64,000 bases of DNA, taken from Pseudomonas khorasanensis (GTDB lineage: Bacteria; Pseudomonadota; Gammaproteobacteria; Pseudomonadales; Pseudomonadaceae). The stretch covers positions 124,001-188,000 of the forward strand of contig NZ_JABWQP020000009.1 of assembly GCF_014268505.2 (NCBI RefSeq). The letters run 5' to 3'. The notes under the pieces were generated by a model. The model saw nothing but the letters and a program-made list of their open reading frames with translations, made no database searches and was not told where the DNA came from. Positions 42,996-52,412 of the stretch are shown here, piece by piece. Numbering within the stretch: position 1 is the first letter of the stretch; every line of letters starts with the position of its first letter. A program made the position numbers and the translations under genes.

Positions 42996-44867
42996 ATGCT
43001 GCAGAATATCAGGGACAATTCACAAGGCTGGATTGCCAAGACCATCATCGGGGTCATCGTTGCACTGATGGCTCTGACCGGTTTCGACGCCATTTTCCAG
43101 GCCACGACTCACAAGAATGAGGCGGCCAAGGTCAATGGTGAAGAAATCAGCCAGAACGAGCTGAGCCAGGCCGTTGACATGCAACGCCGTCAGCTGATGC
43201 AACAATTGGGCAAGGACTTCGATGCTTCCTTGCTCGATGAAAAAATGCTGCGCGAATCGGCGCTCAAGGGCCTGATCGATCGCAAGCTGTTGCTGCAAGG
43301 CGCCGAGCAGTCGAAATTCTCATTCTCGGAAGCCGCGCTGGATCAGGTGATCCTGCAGACGCCTGAATTCCAGGTGGACGGCAAGTTCAGCTCCGAGCGT
43401 TTCGACCAGGTAATCCGTCAACTGGGTTACAGCCGCATGCAGTTCCGCCAGATGCTGGCTCAGGAAATGCTGATCGGCCAACTGCGCGCCGGTGTGGCGG
43501 GCAGCGGTTTCGTCACCGACACAGAAGTGCTGGCATTCGCCCGTCTGGAAAAACAGACCCGCGACTTCGCCACCCTGAACGTCAAGGCCGATCCGGCTGC
43601 GGTCAAGCTGAGCGACGACGAGGTCAAGGCTTACTACGATGAACACGCCAAGGAGTTCATGACCCCGGACCAGGTGATCATTGATTACGTCGAGCTGAAA
43701 AAGTCTTCGTTCTTCGATCAGGTCGCGGTCAAGGATGAAGATCTGGAGGCGGCGTATCAGAAAGAGATTGCCAACCTGTCGGAACAGCGCCGTGCCGCGC
43801 ACATTCTAATTGAGGTGAATGACAAGACCACCGAAGCGCAGGCCAAGGCGAAGATCGACGAAGTCCAGGCGCGTCTGGCCAAGGGCGAGAAATTCGAAGC
43901 GCTGGCGAAGGAGTTCTCGCAGGATCCGGGTTCGGCCAACAACGGCGGTGACCTCGGTTATGCCGGTCCTGGCGTGTATGACCCAGCCTTCGAGAAAGCG
44001 TTGTACGCCTTGTCGAAAGACCAGGTGTCCGAGCCGATTCGTACCGACTTCGGTTACCACTTGATCAAGCTGCTGGGCGTGGAAGCGCCTGAAGTGCCAA
44101 CCCTGGCCAGCCTGAAGGACAAGTTGACCCGCGAGCTGAAAGCCGCCCAGGTCGAGCAGCGTTTCGTTGAAGCGACCAAGCAACTGGAAGACTCCGCGTT
44201 CGAAGCTTCTGACCTGGCTCAGCCAGCAGCGGATCTCAAACTGACCGTGCACACCTCCAAGCCTTTCGGTCGCGAGGGTGGTGAAGGTGTTGCGGCCAAC
44301 CGTGCCGTGGTCACAGCTGCATTCAGTCCGGAAGTGATTGATGAGGGTGCCAATAGCACCGCCATCGAGCTGGACCCCGAGACCGTGATCGTGTTGCGTG
44401 CCAAAGAGCATCTGAAGCCTGCGCAATTGCCGCTGGAAAGCGTGAACGCTGCCATTCGCACTCAGCTGACCAAAGAGCACGCAAGTGCCGAGGCCAAGAC
44501 CCGCGCCGAGAAGCTGATCGCTGACCTGCGTGACGGCAAGGCACCGCTGGACAAGGCAGTTGACGGACAGAGCTGGAAAACCACCGAAGCGGCCACCCGT
44601 GGTCAGGAAGGTGTTGAACCGGCCGTGCTGCAGGCGCTGTTCCGCATGCCGAAACCGGCTGCCAAGGACAAGCCGACGTTTGCAAGCGTCACGCTGCCGG
44701 ACGGTAGTCTGATGATTGTGCGTCTGAACGGCGTCAATGAAGCGGCTGCGCCGACGGACGAGGAGAAGGCGCAATATCGTCGTTTCCTGGCTTCCCGTGA
44801 GGGGCAGCAGGATTTCGCGGCTTATCGCAAGCAGTTGGAAGCTCAGGCTGAGATCGAACGGTTTTGA
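42996..44867 (+). CDS. ppiD: Periplasmic folding chaperone PpiD
   Basis: A 623-residue inner-membrane-anchored chaperone with a parvulin domain. One membrane helix (WIAKTIIGVIVALMALTGF) near the N-terminus, SurA-like region, then the PPIC domain (around RAAHILIEVNDKT and DPGSANNGGDLGYAG). ATG 42996 has GGGGGA upstream. It helps fold secreted proteins on the periplasmic side. Confidence 0.94.
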   Translation: MLQNIRDNSQGWIAKTIIGVIVALMALTGFDAIFQATTHKNEAAKVNGEEISQNELSQAVDMQRRQLMQQLGKDFDASLLDEKMLRESALKGLIDRKLLLQGAEQSKFSFSEAALDQVILQTPEFQVDGKFSSERFDQVIRQLGYSRMQFRQMLAQEMLIGQLRAGVAGSGFVTDTEVLAFARLEKQTRDFATLNVKADPAAVKLSDDEVKAYYDEHAKEFMTPDQVIIDYVELKKSSFFDQVAVKDEDLEAAYQKEIANLSEQRRAAHILIEVNDKTTEAQAKAKIDEVQARLAKGEKFEALAKEFSQDPGSANNGGDLGYAGPGVYDPAFEKALYALSKDQVSEPIRTDFGYHLIKLLGVEAPEVPTLASLKDKLTRELKAAQVEQRFVEATKQLEDSAFEASDLAQPAADLKLTVHTSKPFGREGGEGVAANRAVVTAAFSPEVIDEGANSTAIELDPETVIVLRAKEHLKPAQLPLESVNAAIRTQLTKEHASAEAKTRAEKLIADLRDGKAPLDKAVDGQSWKTTEAATRGQEGVEPAVLQALFRMPKPAAKDKPTFASVTLPDGSLMIVRLNGVNEAAAPTDEEKAQYRRFLASREGQQDFAAYRKQLEAQAEIERF

Positions 44868-44889
44868 TCGCTGATTGAGTTTGTTGGAG

Positions 44890-44916
44890 AAGCCCCGGCC
44901 TGGTTGGTCGGGGCTT
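44890..44916 (+). terminator. Terminator after ppiD
   Basis: Stem AAGCCCCG / CGGGGCTT with T-rich 3' side, 20 bp past the stop. Confidence 0.88.
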
Positions 44917-44970
44917 TTTCGTTTTTGGGCTTGGCGGCCTTAGGGCCGACCAGCATCGACTGCGCTGTGT

Positions 44971-45252
44971 CAGCGGCCTGTGGTGCGGATTTTGCCGGTG
45001 CGTCTGGTCAGTACGTCTATCGAAGCGGTGCAGCATGCGGTGCTGGCCGGGATGGGGGTCGCCTGTTTGCCGGACTTCATGGTTCAGGGCGCCGTCCGGC
45101 AAGGTCGCTTGCGCCGGATACTCGACGAGCATATGGAGCACGCCGGGCAGTTTTGGGTATTGTGGCCCTCCAGCCGACAGGCTACGGCTAAATTGCGCGC
45201 GCTGGTCGATCATTTGTCGTTGAGGCTTTTTCCTTCCGGACATGACCGGTAA
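44971..45252 (+). pseudogene. Remnant of a LysR-type regulator (C-terminal end only)
   Basis: The frame from 44971 encodes a LysR effector-domain tail (VQHAVLAGMGVACLPDFMVQ) but no helix-turn-helix lies upstream; an in-frame stop lies at 44941-44943. So only the last ~90 residues survive. Confidence 0.7.
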
Positions 45253-45344
45253 AGTTGTAACTGATTCTTGACACTAATCCATGCGCCATGGGGCTGCGAT
45301 CTGTTGCACAATACGCCCCGGACTGTTTTCCCTCAGGATGTTCA

Positions 45345-46211
45345 ATGTTGATTTTCACCCCCATGCGTGTTGTCGGGCTGGCGCTGTTATTGACTGCGGT
45401 AGCCGGTTGTTCGAAGGACAAGCCGATCTATGAGCATGAGAACTTCGATGATTCGGGCACGTTTTCGCGCAATTATCCGGTAAGCGACACGGCCAGCTGC
45501 GAAGCGGCCCGCCGCGCGCTGCTCAGCCAGGGCTACATCATTACCAGCAGCGACCCGAAACTGGTCAGCGGTCACAAGAGTTTCCAGCAGACCGGCGAGA
45601 CGCACCTCGAGATCAGCTTCAACGTGGTCTGCGCCGAAGACGGCAGTGCCGGGCATCACGCGACGGTGTTCGCCAACGCCCTGCAGGACCGTTATGCGTT
45701 GAAGAAGACCAACAACTCGGCCAGCCTCGGGGTTGGCGTGTTGGGTTCGGTGTCGATGCCGATCGGCTCTTCTGACGATTCGATGGTCAAGGTCGCCAGC
45801 GAGACGGTGATCGCGCAGAAGTTCTACGAGCGTTTCTTCACCCTGGTCGAGCAGTTCCTGCCAGCCGATGCGAAGAAGGCTGCGCATATCGAAGAAAAAC
45901 CGAAAACCGATCTCGGGGTGCCCGAGCCGAAAGCGGCGCCAGCGGTTGTGCCCGCACCGCTGGCACCAGCACCTGCGGCGGAACCGGCTGCAACGCCTGC
46001 GCCGGCGGCGGAGCCTGCACCGGCCCCTGCCGAAGCTGCGCCGGTGAGCTCGGAGCCGGTGGTGCCGCCGCCAGAGTCGGCGCCGATCACGCCTGCGCCA
46101 GCGCCGGTTGAAGAACCTGCTCCGGCCAGCGAAATCATCACACCGCCGACCAATCCGGATATTCCACCACCGTCCGAGCCGATTCCGGCGATGCCTGCGT
46201 CGGGCCAATAA
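45345..46211 (+). CDS. DUF2242 lipoprotein with Pro/Ala-rich tail
   Basis: About 288 residues. A lipoprotein signal (VVGLALLLTAVAGC), then a DUF2242-like domain (SCEAARRALLSQGYIITSSD, NVVCAEDGSAGHHATVFANA) and a long low-complexity tail of PAPAAEPA type (about residues 200-288), likely disordered and able to span the periplasm. Start at 45345 (AGGATG upstream). Role unknown. Confidence 0.72.
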   Translation: MLIFTPMRVVGLALLLTAVAGCSKDKPIYEHENFDDSGTFSRNYPVSDTASCEAARRALLSQGYIITSSDPKLVSGHKSFQQTGETHLEISFNVVCAEDGSAGHHATVFANALQDRYALKKTNNSASLGVGVLGSVSMPIGSSDDSMVKVASETVIAQKFYERFFTLVEQFLPADAKKAAHIEEKPKTDLGVPEPKAAPAVVPAPLAPAPAAEPAATPAPAAEPAPAPAEAAPVSSEPVVPPPESAPITPAPAPVEEPAPASEIITPPTNPDIPPPSEPIPAMPASGQ

Positions 46212-46230
46212 AGACTTCAGCGAAACCCAG

Positions 46231-46316
46231 TGGGAGCGAGCCTGCGCGCGAAAGCGGTATATCAGTCGACAGTTGTGTCGACTGAGACGCCGTCTTCGCG
46301 AGCAGGCTCGCTCCCA
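46231..46316. repeat. Paired REP element
   Basis: TGTGGGAGCGAGCC family pair, with one altered base in the left copy (CCTGCGCGCG). Confidence 0.85.
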
Positions 46317-46509
46317 CTGTGGTTTCTGAGCTGGGTAAAGATCTGGTTACATTCCCCCCGAGCCTGTCGCCGCGATAAATCCCAAACCATCTGCTACGTT
46401 TTATCCATGAAGGCCGCGTTTCACTTTTCCTTCACACGGGCACTTTATGCTCGGGGCACAGGTCGATTGATCAGGCCGTTTTCATAGCGAGTAGTGGGGG
46501 ATTAATACG

Positions 46510-46596
46510 ATGGATGAGTATCAGGAAGAACTGCTCGAATACCAGGCCTACGAACTGGACCAGCCAGAACCGGCGGACGACGCAACCGAGCTGTGA
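46510..46596 (+). CDS. Possible very small acidic protein (28 aa)
   Basis: A 28-codon ORF (opens MDEYQEELLEYQAYELDQPE) with GGGGGA nine bases upstream. Composition is acidic and non-random, but it is too short to be sure. Confidence 0.4.
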   Translation: MDEYQEELLEYQAYELDQPEPADDATEL

Positions 46597-46635
46597 GCTT
46601 CAAGCGTTTGGCTGTGCTTTGCGTTCGCTTGCCGG

Positions 46636-47676
46636 TTACGCTCCGGAGCGATAACCGCGACGAAATTCACCCGGCGTCTGGCTGCTCCAGCGTTTGAATG
46701 CGCGCTGGAAGGCTTCGGCTGAGGCAAAGCCCAGCAGATAGGCGATTTCACCGAACGCCAGTTCGGTGTCGCGGATGTAGGTCATCGCCAGGTCACGGCG
46801 GGTGTCATTGAGGATCGCGCGAAACTGGGTGCCTTCCTCGGCGAGTTTGCGCCGCAAGGTCCAGGTCGGCAGTTTCAAGCGTGCCGCGACTTCTTCAAGG
46901 TCAGGCTCCCGGCCGCCATTGAGCAAGGGCCCCAGCAGTTGGGTGATGCGTTCGCGCAGGCTGCGGGTGCGGGTTAGCTGCTCCAGCTCCTTTTCACACA
47001 GTTGGAGCAGGTGCCGCCAGGTGCTGGGGCAATGCTCGCGATTGCGCAGGGCCAGGCTGCTCTGGCTCAGGCGCAGTTGATTGCGTTCGGCGCCGAACTG
47101 GATCGGGCAGTCGCCAAGCACCGTGTAAGCCTCCCGATATTGCGGCGCGTCGAACTCGATTTCGATCCGTTCGGCGCGTAGCACTTCGCTGCACACACTC
47201 GACAACTGGTGTAGCCAACCGGCGAGAATCGAATCGACTACAAAGCGGTTATAGGCGTTGTACGGGCTGATCGAATAGAAGCGCAGCCAGGCACCGTTGG
47301 CGTCCTCATTGAAACTGGATTGACCGCGATAGTTGGAACCGTAAAGCGGCTCAAAGCGGGTCAGACAACGCGCTGCCTCACGAACCGTGGGCGCTTGGGC
47401 GGCGGTGATGCCCGCCAGACCAGCCTGATTGAGGCGGATCAGACGCCCCATACGCAGGCCCAGGGCGGGGTCCCCGGTCACCTGAATGGCCGCATGCCCA
47501 AGGCGCATGTAACGCGGGATAGACAAGCGAGCGCCGGCTTCGGCCAGCCGGGCGGCATCGAGGCCATATTGCTCCAATAACGGCAGCGGATCGACATCGT
47601 GGCTGCGCACTGCATCGGCAAGGCTGTGAACGAAACCTACCGACAGGTCCCCGAGGCGCATCGGCTGCGGCTTCAT
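46636..47676 (-). CDS. AraC-family transcriptional regulator
   Basis: A 346-residue regulator. The C-terminal two helix-turn-helix motifs (EEVAARLKLPTWTLRRKLAE, FGEIAYLLGFASAEAFQRAF) are typical, preceded by the arabinose-type N-terminal domain (YRGQSSFNEDANGAWL). It begins 3 bp after the stop of the pseudo-nitrilase gene, so the two are likely co-transcribed. Target unknown. Confidence 0.87.
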   Translation of the reverse strand: MKPQPMRLGDLSVGFVHSLADAVRSHDVDPLPLLEQYGLDAARLAEAGARLSIPRYMRLGHAAIQVTGDPALGLRMGRLIRLNQAGLAGITAAQAPTVREAARCLTRFEPLYGSNYRGQSSFNEDANGAWLRFYSISPYNAYNRFVVDSILAGWLHQLSSVCSEVLRAERIEIEFDAPQYREAYTVLGDCPIQFGAERNQLRLSQSSLALRNREHCPSTWRHLLQLCEKELEQLTRTRSLRERITQLLGPLLNGGREPDLEEVAARLKLPTWTLRRKLAEEGTQFRAILNDTRRDLAMTYIRDTELAFGEIAYLLGFASAEAFQRAFKRWSSQTPGEFRRGYRSGA

Positions 47677-47679
47677 GGT

Positions 47680-48810
47680 TTACAGCCAGACGTTCAGCAA
47701 GCGCGCACCACGGGCCTCGCCATCGGCGAACTGCTGGCCGTTGCTGCTGAGGAAGCTTCTTCCGGTACTTGGTTTATCCCAGAACTGCCCGCGCATGAAC
47801 ACGCTGACGCCGGCAATGGCGTGGTTGCTCGGCGGTTGCGCGGTCAGGGTCAGTCGATGCCAGGCCTGCCCTTCGCTGAGGTCGCCGGGCTTGAGGCTGA
47901 TGGACCCCGGCGTGCTTGAACCCTTGTAGCCTCGCCACGGCTTGTCCCATGCGCCTTGTCCAATCACTTGCGCCGGCACGGCCACCAGTTGCGCCCCTTG
48001 CTCATCGAGCGTGCGGTAATTGACCGGATACCAGCTATCGCTGCCGATCAGGACGCCGAGGCGCCCGGCGGGCGTGTCGACGACGTGGATAGCGTGCTTG
48101 TCTTCGGCCTGGATCACATCGCGCTGGTCGAAAATCGGATGCATCTGCCGTTGTGGCTGACCCAGTGGCAAGCCATCGCGGCCGAACACCACGCTGCTGT
48201 TGAACAGCGCGCCGCTGCCGGGTTTGAGCTGACCGTCGCGAATGCTCGGCTCCGGCAGCACAATGGAACCGGCTACCAGGGTCACCTGGAATTCTTTGGC
48301 CAGGCCGCCGAACAGCGCTTGATAATCCCGGGCCATGGTTTTGGACTTCATGCGCAGATGCGCGTCGTCCAGTCGCCGCTCGCCTTTGGCGCTGACCCAG
48401 GCTCGGGCGAACAGCAATGGATTGCTGGCCGCCAGCCAGTTCATTGCTTCAGCCAGGGTTGGTGCCTGATACAGCTCATCTTTCTCGCCGCTGATCATCA
48501 GCCAGGTGCCAATGTGCTCCGGCAGCACCACCACGGTTTTTTCGTTGAGCAAGCCCTGGTCCCGGGCATGCTGAAGGTAGGCCGCGAGCTTGCGGTGCAG
48601 GCGCGCCGGGCTTTGATAATCGGTCGGGAACAGTTCGGGCTGGATGCCCAGCAGGTTGCCTCGGTCGGCGGGCGTGCCGTGATCGACGGCGAGTTTGATG
48701 CGCAGGTCCGACAGGTAGTGCCCCGCAGGTCGGTCTGCCGCCCACATGGCGTGGGTGGTCAGGGCGGCAACGAGGGCCATGGAGAAAAACAGATACAGAA
48801 GTTTGCGCAT
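47680..48810 (-). CDS. Nitrilase-superfamily protein lacking catalytic residues
   Basis: About 376 residues with an N-terminal signal/anchor (LYLFFSMALVAALTTHAMWA). It has the carbon-nitrogen hydrolase fold, keeping the Glu (VVLPEHIG, Glu98). Where active members have Lys it has QRQMHP (Gln222) and where Cys is expected LIGSDSW carries Gly256. So it probably cannot hydrolyse a nitrile or amide. ATG 48810 is chosen; an upstream frame to 48876 is possible. Followed immediately by the AraC gene. Confidence 0.7.
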   Translation of the reverse strand: MRKLLYLFFSMALVAALTTHAMWAADRPAGHYLSDLRIKLAVDHGTPADRGNLLGIQPELFPTDYQSPARLHRKLAAYLQHARDQGLLNEKTVVVLPEHIGTWLMISGEKDELYQAPTLAEAMNWLAASNPLLFARAWVSAKGERRLDDAHLRMKSKTMARDYQALFGGLAKEFQVTLVAGSIVLPEPSIRDGQLKPGSGALFNSSVVFGRDGLPLGQPQRQMHPIFDQRDVIQAEDKHAIHVVDTPAGRLGVLIGSDSWYPVNYRTLDEQGAQLVAVPAQVIGQGAWDKPWRGYKGSSTPGSISLKPGDLSEGQAWHRLTLTAQPPSNHAIAGVSVFMRGQFWDKPSTGRSFLSSNGQQFADGEARGARLLNVWL

Positions 48811-49017
48811 GAAAACCAACAACAGCCGGGTACAGGGTGTGGCGACTAGGGTAGGGCCCATGGCCCGGGTTGCCAAGGGGCGTTGCGCATTTGGATCAAT
48901 AAGTTGTCAGTTACGGTCATTGAGTGACAGCGAAGCGACTCTTAGTCTGTCGAACATGACCAATGGGGGACGCAGAGCTCCCGCAATTTTCCGTGATCGC
49001 TCGTTGTGGAGTTACCG

Positions 49018-51057
49018 ATGACCGCCGCTCATTACCCGCACCTGTTGGCCCCGCTGGACCTGGGATTCACCACGCTGCGCAACCGCACCCTGATGGGCTC
49101 GATGCACACGGGCCTGGAAGAAAAGCCCGGCGGTTTCGAGCGCATGGCGGCGTACTTTGCCGAACGTGCCCGTGGTGGTGTCGGCCTGATGGTCACCGGC
49201 GGGATCGGCCCGAACGATGAGGGCGGCGTGTATTCCGGCGCGGCCAAGCTGACCACCGAAGAAGAAGCGCTCAAGCACCGCATCGTCACCCGTGCGGTGC
49301 ATGAGGCGGGCGGCAAGATCTGCATGCAGATCCTTCACGCCGGCCGTTATGCCTACAGCCCGAAGCAAGTCGCGCCGAGTGCCATCCAGGCGCCGATCAA
49401 TCCGTTCAAACCCAAAGAACTGGACGAAGAAGGCATCGAGAAGCAGATCAGCGATTTTGTCACCTGCTCGGTGCTGGCGCAGTCCGCCGAATACGACGGT
49501 GTCGAGATCATGGGCTCGGAAGGTTATTTCATTAACCAGTTCCTGGCGGCGCACACTAACCACCGTACCGACCGCTGGGGCGGCAGCTACGAAAATCGCA
49601 TGCGCCTGCCGGTGGAAATCGTTCGCCGCGTGCGCGAAGCCGTCGGGCCGAACTTCATCATCATCTTCCGCCTGTCGATGCTCGATCTGGTCGAAGGGGG
49701 CAGCACCTGGGATGAAATCGTCACCCTGGCCAAAGCCATCGAGCAGGCAGGCGCGACGCTGATCAACACCGGTATCGGCTGGCATGAAGCGCGGATCCCG
49801 ACCATCGCCACCAAGGTTCCGCGTGCGGCGTTCAGCAAGGTCACGGCCAAGTTGCGTGGCTCGGTCAGCATTCCGCTGATCACCACCAACCGCATCAATA
49901 CCCCGGAAATCGCCGAGCAGATCCTTGCCGAAGGCGATGCTGACATGGTCTCGATGGCGCGGCCGTTTCTCGCCGACGCGGATTTTGTAAACAAGGCGGC
50001 CGAAGGCCGCGCCGACGAAATCAACACGTGCATCGGCTGCAACCAGGCGTGCCTGGACCATACCTTTGGCGGAAAGCTCACCAGTTGCCTGGTCAATCCT
50101 CGCGCCTGCCACGAGACCGAACTCAACTACCTGCCGGTGCAGCAGATCAAGAAAATCGCCGTGGTCGGTGCCGGTCCTGCGGGTTTGTCTGCCGCAACCG
50201 TAGCCGCCGAGCGAGGTCATCAAGTGACCCTGTTCGATTCGGCGAGCGAGATCGGTGGGCAGTTCAACATCGCCAAGCGCGTGCCGGGCAAAGAAGAGTT
50301 TTTCGAAACGCTGCGTTACTTCAAACGCAAGCTGCAGACCACGAACGTCGAGGTGTGCCTGAACACCCGCGTCGACGTGGCGAAGCTGGTTGCGGGCGGC
50401 TTCGACGAAATTATCCTCGCCACCGGCATTGCACCGCGCATGCCGGCGATTTCGGGCGTTGATAATGCCAAAGTGCTGAGTTATCTGGATGTAATCCTCG
50501 AACGCAAACCGGTCGGCAAGCGCGTCGCGGTGATCGGTGCTGGCGGGATTGGTTTTGACGTGTCGGAATTCCTCGTTCATCAAGGCGTAGCCACCAGTCT
50601 GGACCGCGCGGCGTTCTGGAAAGAGTGGGGCATCGACACGCAACTTGAAGCGCGAGGTGGCGTGGCCGGCATCAAGGCGGCGCCGCATGCACCGGCCCGC
50701 GAGGTGTTTCTGTTGCAACGCAAGAAAACCAAGGTCGGCGACGGCCTGGGCAAGACCACTGGCTGGATTCATCGCACCGGTTTGAAAAACAAGCAGGTGC
50801 AGATGCTCAACAGCGTGGAATACCTGAGCATCGACGACGAAGGTTTGCACATCCGTATTGGTGAAACCGGCGAACCGCAACTGCTGGCAGTGGATAACAT
50901 CGTCATCTGCGCGGGGCAGGATCCGTTGCGTGAGTTGCACGATGGCCTGGTTGAGGCCGGCCAGAATGTGCACTTGATCGGCGGCGCGGATGTCGCGGCG
51001 GAGCTGGACGCCAAGCGGGCGATCAATCAGGGCTCGCGCCTGGCGGCTGAACTGTAA
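49018..51057 (+). CDS. fadH: 2,4-dienoyl-CoA reductase (FadH)
   Basis: A 679-residue iron-sulfur flavoenzyme that lets beta-oxidation handle unsaturated fatty acids. The OYE-type FMN barrel comes first, then the 4Fe-4S cysteines (CIGCNQACLDH ... SCLVN) and an FAD/NADPH Rossmann domain (VVGAGPAGLSAA, AVIGAGGIGFDV). Length matches the E. coli enzyme (672). ATG 49018 follows GGAG. Confidence 0.92.
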   Translation: MTAAHYPHLLAPLDLGFTTLRNRTLMGSMHTGLEEKPGGFERMAAYFAERARGGVGLMVTGGIGPNDEGGVYSGAAKLTTEEEALKHRIVTRAVHEAGGKICMQILHAGRYAYSPKQVAPSAIQAPINPFKPKELDEEGIEKQISDFVTCSVLAQSAEYDGVEIMGSEGYFINQFLAAHTNHRTDRWGGSYENRMRLPVEIVRRVREAVGPNFIIIFRLSMLDLVEGGSTWDEIVTLAKAIEQAGATLINTGIGWHEARIPTIATKVPRAAFSKVTAKLRGSVSIPLITTNRINTPEIAEQILAEGDADMVSMARPFLADADFVNKAAEGRADEINTCIGCNQACLDHTFGGKLTSCLVNPRACHETELNYLPVQQIKKIAVVGAGPAGLSAATVAAERGHQVTLFDSASEIGGQFNIAKRVPGKEEFFETLRYFKRKLQTTNVEVCLNTRVDVAKLVAGGFDEIILATGIAPRMPAISGVDNAKVLSYLDVILERKPVGKRVAVIGAGGIGFDVSEFLVHQGVATSLDRAAFWKEWGIDTQLEARGGVAGIKAAPHAPAREVFLLQRKKTKVGDGLGKTTGWIHRTGLKNKQVQMLNSVEYLSIDDEGLHIRIGETGEPQLLAVDNIVICAGQDPLRELHDGLVEAGQNVHLIGGADVAAELDAKRAINQGSRLAAEL

Positions 51058-51070
51058 ACACAGTCTGTAG

Positions 51071-51138
51071 GCTGCCGCAGGCTGCGATCTTTGATCTTGG
51101 GTTCGGTACAAGATCAAAAGATCGCAGCCTGCGGCAGC
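51071..51138. repeat. REP-type inverted repeat (GCTGCCGCAGGCTGCGATC family)
   Basis: Arms GCTGCCGCAGGCTGCGATCT and complement with a 11-nt gap, in the fadH downstream region. A family different from the others. Confidence 0.8.
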
Positions 51139-51178
51139 TCCCACTAGTATGTGATCTTTTCCAGATTATGCAGTGCTC

Positions 51179-52105
51179 ATGCTTTTGCCTTCCCCCAACT
51201 GGCTAACCCAGGCTCCCCTTGAACGCCTTCATCTGGAATGGCTGACAACCGCCGGCATCGAAGTCGCTGTTCTGCGCCTCGACCTGATCGACTCGCTGGT
51301 CAGCGGGAACAAGTGGTTCAAACTCGCCGAACACCTCAACGCCGCTGAGCGTTCCGGCGCCAACGGCATCATCAGCCTCGGCGGCGCGCACTCCAATCAT
51401 TTGCACGCGCTGGCGGCGGCGGGCAAGCGACTGGGCTTCAAAACCGTGGGGCTGCTGCGCGGGCATCCGCAGGACACGCCGACGGTGCAGGATCTGCAGG
51501 CATTCGGCATGCAATTGCATTGGCTGGGTTACGGCGGTTACCGCGCGCGGCATGAGCCGGGGTTCTGGGCGCCGTGGCAGGCGCGTTACCCGAACCTGCA
51601 CACGGTGCCCGAGGGCGGTGGCGGATTGGCGGGCGCGCTGGGGTGCGCAGCGATCAGGCAGCAGGTCGATGCGCAATTGGCGAATCTGGGCTGGGAGGAT
51701 TTCACTGCCTGGTGGCTGGCCTGCGGCACCGGCACGACACTGGCCGGTCTGGCGCTTGCCGAGAAGGGCATGCACGCGCTGTATGGTGCGCTGGCAGTGC
51801 CGGACGATCACGGCGTAGCGCCAAACATCGAGTCGATCCTCAACCAGGCCGCCCAACCTGTGGCGGACTATCATCTGATTGACGCCAGCCGTGGCGGCTT
51901 CGCCAGGGTTGACCCGACGTTGCTGGCCTTCATTGAGGAGACCGAACAGGCCTGCGGCATCCCTTTGGAACCGGTGTACACCGGCAAGGCACTGCTGGCG
52001 CTCAAGCAATATGTCGAGTCGGGCAGATTCGCCGTCGGCACCCGTTTGATCTTCATCCACACGGGCGGCCTGCAAGGGCGACGCGGGTTTATTGTGACGC
52101 CGTGA
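51179..52105 (+). CDS. PLP-dependent ACC deaminase/D-cysteine desulfhydrase family enzyme
   Basis: A 308-residue tryptophan-synthase-beta-fold enzyme. SGNKWFKL carries the PLP Lys, LGGAHSNH the substrate loop, and ACGTGTTLAG the phosphate-binding Gly-rich loop. It may be ACC deaminase or D-cysteine desulfhydrase; the exact substrate cannot be told. ATG at 51179 is preferred over the GTG at 51173. Confidence 0.82.
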   Translation: MLLPSPNWLTQAPLERLHLEWLTTAGIEVAVLRLDLIDSLVSGNKWFKLAEHLNAAERSGANGIISLGGAHSNHLHALAAAGKRLGFKTVGLLRGHPQDTPTVQDLQAFGMQLHWLGYGGYRARHEPGFWAPWQARYPNLHTVPEGGGGLAGALGCAAIRQQVDAQLANLGWEDFTAWWLACGTGTTLAGLALAEKGMHALYGALAVPDDHGVAPNIESILNQAAQPVADYHLIDASRGGFARVDPTLLAFIEETEQACGIPLEPVYTGKALLALKQYVESGRFAVGTRLIFIHTGGLQGRRGFIVTP

Positions 52106-52412
52106 GGTTCAACCGCATTTGGGCATCATCCGCAGCAGGGTGTTATTGCGCACCACGTAATGGTGATAAAGCCCCTGGAGCGCGAGATGTTGTTTGCAAC
52201 GACGGAGGTGGTCCAGGTTCGGTTTTATTTTGGTTATTTTTTTTGAAGTTGTGCAGTAAGTTTTTCGCTTGGTGTAACTTTGTGTTGTTTATATCTTGTG
52301 TTTGCTTTTTGTTTGATTAGTTTGTTTGGAGTATTTAAAGTCTGGTCGGGTCTTTAGTTGGTCTAAAGATATAAAGATCTAAAGTCTTTTTAATATAAGC
52401 ATAAAAGGAAGT
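52106..52412. other. AT-rich island upstream of the repeat protein
   Basis: A 307-bp gap that turns sharply AT-rich after about 52190, unlike its surroundings (for example TTTTTTTTGAAGTTG, AAGATATAAAGATC). It probably contains the promoter of the next gene; no gene is seen. Confidence 0.6.

Noticed and set aside
49012..51144. 710-codon open frame antisense to fadH
   Set aside because: Same reason; it mirrors the fadH codon bias and has no recognisable domain.
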